NCBI GenBank assembly: GCA_002377245.1 | Contig: DFPL01000129.1 | Location: forward strand, 1-16,297 | Reading direction: 5' to 3' | From: Enterobacteriaceae bacterium UBA3516 | GTDB lineage: Bacteria > Pseudomonadota > Gammaproteobacteria > Enterobacterales > Enterobacteriaceae | Length of the DNA stretch: 16,297 nucleotides | In this document: positions 1 to 6,590 of the stretch, in pieces | Position numbering within the stretch: the stretch's first letter is position 1 | Layout of the letters: the number at the start of each line of letters is the position of its first letter | Made by a program: the position numbers and the translations under genes | Notes under the pieces: model-generated | Databases searched by the model: none | The model's input: only the letters and a program-made list of their open reading frames with translations | Told to the model about the DNA's origin: nothing

Positions 1-1029
1 TATGCCGCGCTGGTGCTGGCGCGTCAGCAAAAGGCACCGCTGGGCGCGCTGCGTGAACTCTGGCAGCGCAACAGCCAGGCGAAAGCCGGGCTGCCGCTGA
101 TGCAACTGGGTGTGGCGCTGAAGCTGATGGGTGATGTCCCACGCAGTGAGCAGGCCATCGCGCAGGCGCTGGTGACGAAACGTCTCTCCTCTCAGCGCTG
201 GATGGCGGATTACGGTAGCGAACTGCGAGACAATGCCCTGATGCTGGCGCTGCTCGAAGAGAATAAACTGCTGCCGGATGAGCAAAACAAATTGCTGACG
301 ACGCTCTCTGAACAGGCCTTTGGCCAACGCTGGCTTTCCACCCAGGAGAGCAATGCGCTGTTCCTCGCCGGACGTCCGCTGCAAAACTTGCCGGGTAACT
401 GGCAGGCACAGACCAGTCTGACGACAGAAGAGCTTAAAGGGGATAAACAGCAAACCCGCGAACTGAACGCTGACCAAATGGCGGCGTTGCAGGTGACCAA
501 CACCGGAGAAAGCCCGATGTGGTTGCGCCTCGACAGCACCGGTTACCCGGAATACACCCCGGCACCGGCCAGTAACGTGTTGAACATTGAGCGTCATATC
601 ATGGGCACCGATGGTCGCACCAAAGCGCTGGACTCACTGAAGAGTGGCGAGCTGGTGCTGGTCTGGCTGGAGGTCACCGCAAGCAATAATGTGCCGGATG
701 CGCTGGTGGTGGACCTGTTGCCTGCCGGTCTGGAGCTGGAAAACCAGAACCTTGCCAGCAGCAGCGCCAGTCTTTCCGATAGCGCCAGTGAGGTACAGGA
801 ACTGCTCAATCGCATGCAGCAGGCGGATATCCAGCATATGGAGTTCCGTGATGACCGCTTTGTGGCCGCGGTAGCGGTAAGCCAGGGGCAGCCTGTTACC
901 CTGATTTACCTCGCTCGCGCCGTGACGCCGGGAAGCTATCAACTGCCCATGCCGCAGGTGGAATCGATGTATGTTCCACAGTGGCGGGCAACGGGAGCCG
1001 CGAGTGGTCCGTTGATCGTTCGCCCGTAA
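1..1029 (+). CDS. yfhM: Alpha-2-macroglobulin family protein YfhM, C-terminal part (5' end outside window)
   Basis: The reading frame is open from base 1 and ends at TAA 1027-1029, giving the last 342 residues of a protein that is about 1,650 residues long in E. coli. The sequence closely resembles the end of E. coli YfhM, including stretches such as GQRWLSTQE, DALVVDLLPAGLELENQN and MEFRDDRFVAAV, and the closing VPQWRATGA...LIVRP. This part covers the end of the helical thioester-type domain and the C-terminal receptor-binding-like beta domain; the thioester motif itself lies upstream and is not seen. The family is a periplasmic, inner-membrane-anchored lipoprotein thought to trap foreign proteases when the outer membrane is breached. 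pbpC starts one base after the stop codon, the usual pairing for this family: a protease trap with a wall-repair enzyme. Family identity is very sure; the function is known by homology only. Confidence 0.95.
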   Translation, partial: YAALVLARQQKAPLGALRELWQRNSQAKAGLPLMQLGVALKLMGDVPRSEQAIAQALVTKRLSSQRWMADYGSELRDNALMLALLEENKLLPDEQNKLLTTLSEQAFGQRWLSTQESNALFLAGRPLQNLPGNWQAQTSLTTEELKGDKQQTRELNADQMAALQVTNTGESPMWLRLDSTGYPEYTPAPASNVLNIERHIMGTDGRTKALDSLKSGELVLVWLEVTASNNVPDALVVDLLPAGLELENQNLASSSASLSDSASEVQELLNRMQQADIQHMEFRDDRFVAAVAVSQGQPVTLIYLARAVTPGSYQLPMPQVESMYVPQWRATGAASGPLIVRP

Positions 1030-1030
1030 G

Positions 1031-3355
1031 ATGAAAAACAGGCGTCTCCTGCGCTCCCGCTGGCTTTGGCTGGCGGGAGCGCCTCTTTTGGTACTGGTGT
1101 GCCTGGTCTTCGCTGACAGGATCTGGCCGTTACCCCTCAACGAGGTAAATCCTGCGCGGGTGGTGGTGTCTGAAGACGGCACACCGCTCTGGCGTTTTGC
1201 CGATGCGGAAGGGATCTGGCGGTATCCGGTGACCATCGAAGAGGTCTCACCGCGCTATCTTGAAGCACTTATTCAGTATGAAGACCGCTGGTTCTGGACC
1301 CATCCTGGCGTGAACCCCTTTTCGGTTGCCCGTGCGGCCTGGCAGGATTTACGCGCCGGGCGCGTCATTTCAGGGGGTAGCACTTTAACCATGCAGGTGG
1401 CACGACTCCTCGATCCGCATCCGCGTACTTTCGGCGGTAAAGCCCGTCAGCTCTGGCGCGCCTTACAGCTGGAATGGCATCTGTCTAAACGCGATATCCT
1501 GACGCTTTATCTGAACCGTGCCCCGTTCGGTGGCACGCTCCAGGGGATTGGCGCGGCGAGTTGGGCCTATCTCGGCAAATCGCCTGCACAGATGAGCTAT
1601 GCCGAAGCGGCACTACTGGCGGTATTGCCCCAGGCGCCGAGCCGTCTGCGCCCGGACCGGTGGTCGGGTCGCGCTCAGGCTGCGCGCGACAAAGTGCTGG
1701 ATCGGATGGTGAGCCAGGGGGTGTGGAGTGCGGCTCAGGTGAAGGAGTCACGGGAAGAGCCGGTCTGGCTCGCGCCTCGGCAGATGCCGCAACTTGCACC
1801 GCTCTTTTCCCGCATGATGATCGGGCAGAATGCTGCGCTGAAGGTCACCACCACGCTGGATGCCAGCCTGCAACGGCAACTGGAAGAGCTGGCGCTGAAC
1901 GTCAAGTCGCGGCTACCGGAGCGGAGCTCACTGGCTATTATTGTTGTCGATCATACGGATATGAAAGTGCGTGGCTGGGTCGGATCGGCGGACATTTCAG
2001 ATGCCACCCGGTTTGGTCATGTGGACATGGTGACAGCCATTCGCTCGCCGGGTTCGGTTCTTAAGCCGTTTGTGTATGGTCTGGCAATGGACGAGGGGCT
2101 TATTCATCCCGCGTCTTTATTGCAGGATGTCCCCCGTCGTACCGGAGATTATCGTCCGGGGAACTTTGACAGCGGCTTTCATGGGCCGGTGAGTATGAGT
2201 GAGGCGCTGGTGCGCTCGCTTAATCTTCCTGCCGTACAGGTTCTGGAGGCCTATGGGCCGAAAAAATTTGCCGGTGTGCTGCGTAACGCAGGGCTACCGC
2301 TGACGTTGCCGCAGGGAGCCGAACCCAACCTGTCACTTATTCTCGGTGGGGCAGGGGCACGGCTGGCAGAGATTACCGCCGCTTATAGCGCGTTTGCCCG
2401 GCAGGGCAAAGCCGGACAGCTTCGCTTACAGCCCGAAGATCCGTTGATTGAGCGCCCGTTAATGTCGCCGGGCGCAGCGTGGATTATCCGCCGGATTCTG
2501 GCCAACGAAGCACAGCCCTTACCGGACAGCGCACTCCCCCGCGTGGTGCCGCTGGCATGGAAAACCGGCACCAGTTACGGCTACCGGGATGCCTGGTCCA
2601 TCGGCATTAATGGGCGCTATCTCATTGGCGTCTGGACTGGCAGACCAGACGGCACGCCAGTTGCCGGGCAGTTTGGTTTTGCCAGTGCGGTGCCGGTGCT
2701 GAATCAGGTCAATAATATGCTTCAACCGCGTTCGGCGCTGGAGCAGGCGAAAATGCCCGAAGATCCGCGTCCTGAATCGGTCAGCAGTGGGGTGATTTGC
2801 TGGCCCGGTGGGCAAAGCCTCCCTGCCGGAGACAGCAACTGCCGCCGCCGGTTATCAACCTGGTTGCTTGATAACAGCCAACCCCCCACGCTTCTGATGC
2901 CGGAGCAGGAAGGGGTGAAAGGTATCCGTTTCCCGGTCTGGCTAAACGCACAGGGTCAGCGCGTGGCGGCGGACTGCCCGGATGCCGAACAAAAAACGAT
3001 GATCGTCTGGCCGCTGCCTCTCGAACCCTGGCTGCCGGTTGCGGAAAAACGTGCCGCTCGCTTGCCGGCGCGCTCGACAACATGCCCGCCGCAGGATGAG
3101 AATGCGCCGCCTCCGCTGGTGCTGTCAGGGATTCGTGAGGGCGGGATGATTAAACGCGTACCCAGCCAGACCGTGGTAACGCTGCCGGTGCTGGCCTCCG
3201 GTGGGCAGGGCAGCCGCTGGTGGTTCTTAAATGGTGAGCCCTTAACCTCGCATGCGGGGCTGCTCAGCCTTAAGATCGACAAAGCCGGTGAATATCAGTT
3301 ACTGGTTATGGACGATGTGGGGCAGGTACAGGCCGTGCAGTTTGCCGTGCAATAA
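1031..3355 (+). CDS. pbpC: Penicillin-binding protein 1C (peptidoglycan glycosyltransferase/transpeptidase-like)
   Basis: 774 residues (E. coli PbpC is about 770). A short basic N-terminus is followed by one membrane segment at about residues 11-32, so the bulk of the protein is periplasmic. The family-51 glycosyltransferase domain spans about 60-235, with the catalytic Glu84 in YEDRWF, GGSTLTMQ at 115-122 and KRDILTLYLNRAPFGG at about 153-168. The penicillin-binding transpeptidase domain shows all three active-site motifs: SVLK (342-345), SLN (396-398) and KTG (511-513). The last ~85 residues match the BiPBP_C domain typical of PBP1C. The family polymerises glycan strands from lipid II; whether the transpeptidase half works in vivo is debated for E. 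coli. The ATG is one base after the yfhM stop (TAAGATG) with no good Shine-Dalgarno, so translation is probably coupled to yfhM. Confidence 0.97.
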   Translation: MKNRRLLRSRWLWLAGAPLLVLVCLVFADRIWPLPLNEVNPARVVVSEDGTPLWRFADAEGIWRYPVTIEEVSPRYLEALIQYEDRWFWTHPGVNPFSVARAAWQDLRAGRVISGGSTLTMQVARLLDPHPRTFGGKARQLWRALQLEWHLSKRDILTLYLNRAPFGGTLQGIGAASWAYLGKSPAQMSYAEAALLAVLPQAPSRLRPDRWSGRAQAARDKVLDRMVSQGVWSAAQVKESREEPVWLAPRQMPQLAPLFSRMMIGQNAALKVTTTLDASLQRQLEELALNVKSRLPERSSLAIIVVDHTDMKVRGWVGSADISDATRFGHVDMVTAIRSPGSVLKPFVYGLAMDEGLIHPASLLQDVPRRTGDYRPGNFDSGFHGPVSMSEALVRSLNLPAVQVLEAYGPKKFAGVLRNAGLPLTLPQGAEPNLSLILGGAGARLAEITAAYSAFARQGKAGQLRLQPEDPLIERPLMSPGAAWIIRRILANEAQPLPDSALPRVVPLAWKTGTSYGYRDAWSIGINGRYLIGVWTGRPDGTPVAGQFGFASAVPVLNQVNNMLQPRSALEQAKMPEDPRPESVSSGVICWPGGQSLPAGDSNCRRRLSTWLLDNSQPPTLLMPEQEGVKGIRFPVWLNAQGQRVAADCPDAEQKTMIVWPLPLEPWLPVAEKRAARLPARSTTCPPQDENAPPPLVLSGIREGGMIKRVPSQTVVTLPVLASGGQGSRWWFLNGEPLTSHAGLLSLKIDKAGEYQLLVMDDVGQVQAVQFAVQ

Positions 3356-3452
3356 TCTGCGAAATAAGCGGCTTAGTGAAGAGTGTTGCTAAAACTCGTC
3401 TTATTTTAAAAAAATGTTACCTATATCCATAGGCAATACTTGCGTTGCTCAT

Positions 3453-3458
3453 TATAAT
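3453..3458 (+). promoter_or_regulatory. Probable ndk promoter -10 box (TATAAT)
   Basis: A perfect TATAAT lies 56 bases before the ndk ATG, in a 159-base gap that follows the pbpC stop and has no clear intrinsic terminator. I find no good -35 hexamer at 16-18 bases upstream; the sequence there (around 3430-3435, TAGGCA) is weak. Transcription would start near 3465. Two small inverted repeats flank the box: CCTAT-N4-ATAGG at 3420-3433 and CATAC-N4-GTATG at 3470-3483. The second would sit at the start of the leader RNA. Confidence 0.55.
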
Positions 3459-3514
3459 CCGCGCCAGGTCATACGCATGTATGTACGACAACAGAACAAC
3501 TTACAGGGGTTAAC

Positions 3515-3946
3515 ATGGCTATTGAACGTACTTTCTCTATTATCAAGCCGAATGCCGTCGCTAAAAACGTTATCGGTAGCATCTTTGCGCGTTTTGAATC
3601 TGCGGGTTTTAAAATTGTTGGCACCAAAATGCTGCACCTGAGCACTGAACAGGCGCGCGGTTTCTATGCTGAGCACGAAGGCCGCCCCTTCTTTGACGGC
3701 CTGGTCGAGTTCATGACCTCTGGCCCGATCGTGGTTTCCGTACTGGAAGGCGAAAACGCAGTACAGCGTCACCGTGACCTGCTGGGCGCAACCAACCCGG
3801 ATAACGCCCTGGCTGGCACCCTGCGCGCTGACTATGCCGACAGCTTCACCGAGAACGGCACGCACGGTTCTGACTCCGTTGAATCTGCTGCGCGTGAAAT
3901 CGCTTATTTCTTCGCTGAAGGTGAAGTTTGCCCGCGTACGCGTTAA
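3515..3946 (+). CDS. ndk: Nucleoside diphosphate kinase
   Basis: 143 residues, the same length as E. coli Ndk. The enzyme moves the terminal phosphate of ATP to other nucleoside diphosphates through a phosphohistidine, balancing the cytosolic NTP and dNTP pools. The catalytic histidine is His117 in the signature NGTHGSDS (114-121), and the N-terminal KPNAV (11-15) contributes Lys11 to the active site. The protein starts MAIERTFSIIKPNAV as in enterobacterial relatives. The ATG is preceded by AGGGG at 3505-3509, a good ribosome-binding site at 5-base spacing. The gene stands alone, with its own probable promoter upstream and hairpins downstream. A 220-codon ORF on the opposite strand is only a shadow of this gene. 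Confidence 0.98.
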   Translation: MAIERTFSIIKPNAVAKNVIGSIFARFESAGFKIVGTKMLHLSTEQARGFYAEHEGRPFFDGLVEFMTSGPIVVSVLEGENAVQRHRDLLGATNPDNALAGTLRADYADSFTENGTHGSDSVESAAREIAYFFAEGEVCPRTR

Positions 3947-3955
3947 TCGACTGAG

Positions 3956-3985
3956 TAAAGTGTAAGGACATTTACACTTTATTTT
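3956..3985 (+). terminator. Probable intrinsic terminator of ndk
   Basis: Ten bases after the ndk stop codon, TAAAGTGTAA (3956-3965) and TTACACTTTA (3972-3981) form a perfect 10-base-pair stem with a 6-base loop, followed by a T-rich tail (TTTATTTTG). The stem is AT-rich, so termination may be partial. The stronger hairpin at 4037-4081 could act as a back-up. Confidence 0.6.
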
Positions 3986-4004
3986 GTCAATGCCGCGTGC
4001 AACC

Positions 4005-4034
4005 GTGGCATCTGTACACCAGAATTTGTACAAT
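4005..4034 (+). promoter_or_regulatory. Candidate rlmN promoter
   Basis: GTGGCA (4005-4010, 4 of 6 to the -35 consensus) and TACAAT (4029-4034, 5 of 6 to the -10 consensus) are 18 bases apart. The start would fall near 4041, inside the left arm of the hairpin at 4037-4073. The self-complementary hexamer TGTACA occurs twice in the spacer and -10 region (4013-4018 and 4027-4032). Predicted by eye only. Confidence 0.4.
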
Positions 4035-4036
4035 GC

Positions 4037-4081
4037 AGCGCCCCGAGAGAAGCAGATGCTTTCCCGGGGCGCTTCTTTTTT
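4037..4081 (+). terminator. Strong terminator-like hairpin between ndk and rlmN
   Basis: AGCGCCCCG (4037-4045) pairs perfectly with CGGGGCGCT (4065-4073). Inside, AAGCA (4050-4054) pairs with TGCTT (4057-4061), making one long hairpin. It is followed by TCTTTTTT (4074-4081). This has all the marks of a Rho-independent terminator on the plus strand. It could finish ndk transcription or end a short RNA started in the spacer, and rlmN would then depend on read-through or on a promoter close by. Confidence 0.75.
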
Positions 4082-4132
4082 CAACCACCCTCCAGGGGCC
4101 ATAACGTGTAACAACGAGGCCGGAATACGATT

Positions 4133-5299
4133 ATGTCTGAACAGATTGTCACGCCTGAGAACGTCGCACTGACGATTCCCAACAAAGATGCAAAAATCAA
4201 CTTGCTGGATTTAAACCGTCAGCAGCTGCGCGAATTTTTCAAACACTTAGGTGAAAAGCCCTTCCGCGCCGATCAGGTGATGAAGTGGATGTACCACTAT
4301 TGCAGCGATAATTTTGATGACATGACTGACATCAACAAAGTCCTGCGCAATAAGCTCAAAGAGGTCGCCGAGATCCGTGCGCCGGAAGTTGTTGAAGAAC
4401 AACGTTCTTCCGATGGCACCATCAAATGGGCGATTGCGGTAGGCGATCAGCGCGTTGAAACGGTGTACATCCCGGAAGATGACCGTGCCACTTTGTGTGT
4501 TTCTTCCCAGGTAGGGTGTGCGCTGGAGTGTAAATTCTGCTCAACGGCGCAGCAGGGCTTCAACCGTAACCTGAAAGTGTCGGAAATCATCGGCCAGGTG
4601 TGGCGTGCGGCAAAAATTATTGGCGCAGCGAAAGTGACCGGCCAGCGTCCTATCACTAACGTGGTAATGATGGGCATGGGTGAACCCCTGCTGAACCTGA
4701 CCAACGTCGTGCCTGCGATGGAAATCATGCTCGACGACTTTGGTTTTGGTCTGTCAAAACGTCGCGTAACCCTCTCTACCTCAGGGGTTGTGCCTGCGCT
4801 GGATAAACTGGGCGACATGATTGACGTGGCGCTGGCTATCTCCCTGCACGCGCCGAACGATGAGATTCGTGATGAAATCGTTCCGGTGAACAAAAAGTAC
4901 AATATCGCGATGTTCCTGGATTCTGTGCGCCGCTATCTGGAGAAATCCAATGCGAACCAGGGCCGTGTGACCATTGAGTACGTCATGCTTGATCATATCA
5001 ACGACGGTACGGAGCATGCGCATCAGCTCGCCGAACTGTTGAAAGACACGCCGTGTAAGATCAACCTGATTCCATGGAACCCCTTCCCGGGCGCGCCATA
5101 TGGACGCAGTTCCAACAGCCGCATCGACCGTTTCTCCAAGGTTCTGATGGAGTATGGTTTTACCACCATTGTGCGTAAAACCCGCGGTGACGATATCGAT
5201 GCAGCCTGCGGTCAGTTAGCGGGTGAGGTTATAGACAGAACCAAGCGTACTATCCGTAAACGTATGCAGGGCGAGTCGATTGCGGTTAAAGCAATCTAA
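4133..5299 (+). CDS. rlmN: Dual-specificity 23S rRNA A2503 / tRNA A37 C2-methyltransferase
   Basis: 388 residues; E. coli RlmN has 384. This radical-SAM enzyme adds a methyl group at C2 of A2503 in 23S rRNA and of A37 in a group of tRNAs, supporting translational accuracy. The [4Fe-4S] cluster motif CxxxCxxC is Cys129-Cys133-Cys136. The two cysteines of the methyl-transfer mechanism are Cys122 and Cys359, equivalent to Cys118 and Cys355 of E. coli with the four-residue offset. MMGMGEPLLN is the SAM-binding GGEP-like motif. The extra residues lie in the N-terminal stretch (about 8-20), which is where it differs most from E. coli. The ATG at 4133 follows a modest ribosome-binding region (GAGG 4116-4119; GGA 4122-4124). 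A GC-rich hairpin follows the stop codon. Confidence 0.97.
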   Translation: MSEQIVTPENVALTIPNKDAKINLLDLNRQQLREFFKHLGEKPFRADQVMKWMYHYCSDNFDDMTDINKVLRNKLKEVAEIRAPEVVEEQRSSDGTIKWAIAVGDQRVETVYIPEDDRATLCVSSQVGCALECKFCSTAQQGFNRNLKVSEIIGQVWRAAKIIGAAKVTGQRPITNVVMMGMGEPLLNLTNVVPAMEIMLDDFGFGLSKRRVTLSTSGVVPALDKLGDMIDVALAISLHAPNDEIRDEIVPVNKKYNIAMFLDSVRRYLEKSNANQGRVTIEYVMLDHINDGTEHAHQLAELLKDTPCKINLIPWNPFPGAPYGRSSNSRIDRFSKVLMEYGFTTIVRKTRGDDIDAACGQLAGEVIDRTKRTIRKRMQGESIAVKAI

Positions 5300-5307
5300 T
5301 GGCGCCA

Positions 5308-5337
5308 GCGTCGCGGCAGATGAGTTTGCCGCGACGC
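5308..5337 (+). repeat. Perfect 11-bp GC-rich hairpin after rlmN, without T-tract
   Basis: GCGTCGCGGCA (5308-5318) and TGCCGCGACGC (5327-5337) form a perfect stem with an 8-base loop, starting 9 bases after the rlmN stop. No run of T follows (next bases ATAACTATG), so it is not a standard intrinsic terminator. A role in protecting the rlmN mRNA 3' end, or Rho-assisted termination, is possible. It does not match the REP consensus. Confidence 0.7.
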
Positions 5338-5461
5338 ATAACTATGCTGGATAAATCGCCTGCAACGACTCGTGTAGTCAATAATTACGGTGCGTTTCTT
5401 CCGACTTTAAGGCAGTATGTAATGATGGAACAACGGCTTAGCAATTGGGCTGAAAGCTGTT
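5338..5461. other. Non-coding stretch upstream of the rodZ promoter
   Basis: This is the unstructured middle of the 290-base gap between rlmN and rodZ (5300-5589), the longest gene-free stretch in the window. I see no convincing gene, promoter or strong hairpin in it. In Pseudomonas and other gammaproteobacteria the pilus gene pilF/pilW sits at this place in the same gene order; no recognisable remnant of it is visible here. Confidence 0.5.
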
Positions 5462-5494
5462 CTGTCATGACTGGCCTGACAGTCTTATACTGTC
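5462..5494 (+). promoter_or_regulatory. Probable rodZ promoter with overlapping inverted repeats
   Basis: CTGTCA (5462-5467, 4 of 6 to the -35 consensus) and TATACT (5486-5491, 5 of 6 to the -10 consensus) are 18 bases apart. The start would lie near 5498, giving a leader of about 90 bases. Three hexamers interlock: CTGTCA (5462-5467) with TGACAG (5477-5482), and GACAGT (5478-5483) with ACTGTC (5489-5494). The second pair brackets the -10 box. These could be an operator, or simply chance symmetry. Confidence 0.5.
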
Positions 5495-5554
5495 GGTCTA
5501 AGTTTATTTGACCCAGATATTTCGCGGTGCGCCAGGCATTGGCCGAACACGCGC

Positions 5555-5593
5555 ATGAATCTTAAAACACGTACCAGCAGTTGTAGCGAATGA
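5555..5593 (+). CDS. Possible 12-codon upstream ORF overlapping the rodZ start
   Basis: ATG at 5555 opens a 12-codon frame (MNLKTRTSSCSE) that ends at TGA 5591-5593, inside the ATG of rodZ (ATGA overlap). It would lie within the rodZ leader. It has no clear Shine-Dalgarno (GGCCGAACACGCGC precedes it), and neither does rodZ itself, so coupled re-initiation is conceivable. There is no evidence that it is translated. Confidence 0.2.
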   Translation: MNLKTRTSSCSE

Positions 5594-6564
5594 ATACTGA
5601 AGCCACTAACGAACAACATGAAGCACAAACCACAGGCGTTCGTCTGCGCAACGCCCGTGAACAACTTGGACTCAGCCAGCAGGTGGTCGCCGAACGCCTG
5701 TGTCTGAAGGTCTCTACGGTTCGCGATATTGAAGACGATAATGCTCCGGCTGATTTGGCTTCAACATTCCTGCGCGGTTACATCCGATCCTATGCCCGTC
5801 TGGTGCATATTCCGGAAGAAGAACTGCTGCCCATGATTGAGAAGCAGGCCCCTGTCCGTACGGCGAAAGTGGCCCCGATGCAAACTTATGCCTTGGGTAA
5901 ACGCCGCAAAAAACGTGATGGCTGGCTGATGAGCTTTACCTGGCTGGTATTGTTTGTGGTTGTCGGCCTGACGGGCGCATGGTGGTGGCAGAATCACAAA
6001 GCGCAGCAGGAAGAGATAACTACCATGGCCGATCAGTCTTCTGCGGAGCTGAATGCCAGCGGTGAAGGGCAGAATGTCCCTCTGAACAACGAAACCGCGA
6101 CGGCGCCTGCAGAAGTGCAGGACAGCGCCTCAACGCCTGTTGAAACCCCTGCACCTTCCACCACTTCTTCACCTGCGGCAACGGCTACGGCCAACCCGGT
6201 TGTGCCGCCTTCTCAGGCGCAGGTTGACCCGGCGCCTGCAACCAATACTAACGGTGCGACACTGCCGACCACCCAGGCAGGTGTCTCCGCTGCGCCGGCT
6301 GATGCCAATGCGCTGGTGATGAATTTTACCGCGGACTGCTGGCTGGAAGTCACCGACGCCAGCGGTAAGAAATTGTTCAGCGGTGTTCAGCGTAAAGATG
6401 GCACCCTGAATTTAACGGGCCAGGCACCCTACAAACTGAAAATTGGCGCACCGGCTGCCGTTCAGATTCAATATCAGGGAAAACCTGTCGATCTGAGCCG
6501 CTTTATCAGAACTAACCAGGTTGCACGCCTGACCCTCAATGCCGAACAATCAGCAGCACAGTAA
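5590..6564 (+). CDS. rodZ: Cytoskeletal cell-shape protein RodZ
   Basis: 324 residues, slightly shorter than E. coli RodZ (337), mainly in the linker. RodZ links MreB filaments to the membrane and to the elongasome and is needed for rod shape. Residues about 15-85 form a Xre-like helix-turn-helix domain (GVRLRNAREQLGLSQQVVAERL), used here as the MreB-binding module. A basic patch GKRRKKRD (103-110) precedes a single membrane segment at about 112-133. A low-complexity periplasmic linker rich in Ala, Pro, Thr and Ser (about 150-240) leads to the C-terminal beta domain (DUF4115; NFTADCWLEVTDASGKKLFSG onward). The ATG at 5590 matches the E. coli start; the bases before it (GTTGTAGCGA) hold no good Shine-Dalgarno. 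ispG follows after 26 bases, so the two are probably co-transcribed. Confidence 0.97.
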   Translation: MNTEATNEQHEAQTTGVRLRNAREQLGLSQQVVAERLCLKVSTVRDIEDDNAPADLASTFLRGYIRSYARLVHIPEEELLPMIEKQAPVRTAKVAPMQTYALGKRRKKRDGWLMSFTWLVLFVVVGLTGAWWWQNHKAQQEEITTMADQSSAELNASGEGQNVPLNNETATAPAEVQDSASTPVETPAPSTTSSPAATATANPVVPPSQAQVDPAPATNTNGATLPTTQAGVSAAPADANALVMNFTADCWLEVTDASGKKLFSGVQRKDGTLNLTGQAPYKLKIGAPAAVQIQYQGKPVDLSRFIRTNQVARLTLNAEQSAAQ

Positions 6565-6590
6565 CAGACGGGCAACGCGGGAGATTTTTC

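Noticed and set aside
634..1236. A 200-codon minus-strand ORF across the yfhM-pbpC junction
   Set aside because: It is a mirror of two clear genes in a GC-rich region; its sequence has no domain I recognise.
4013..4032. A TyrR or similar operator formed by the two TGTACA hexamers
   Set aside because: The half-site bases and spacing (TGTACA-N8-TGTACA) do not fit the TyrR box TGTAAA-N6-TTTACA; no known regulator site is matched.
3452..4114. A 220-codon ORF on the minus strand across ndk and the ndk-rlmN spacer
   Set aside because: It runs antisense to ndk, whose product is unmistakable, and through terminator hairpins; the protein has no recognisable features.
5308..5337. A REP/BIME element after rlmN
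   Set aside because: The hairpin sequence does not match the REP consensus and occurs only once in the window.
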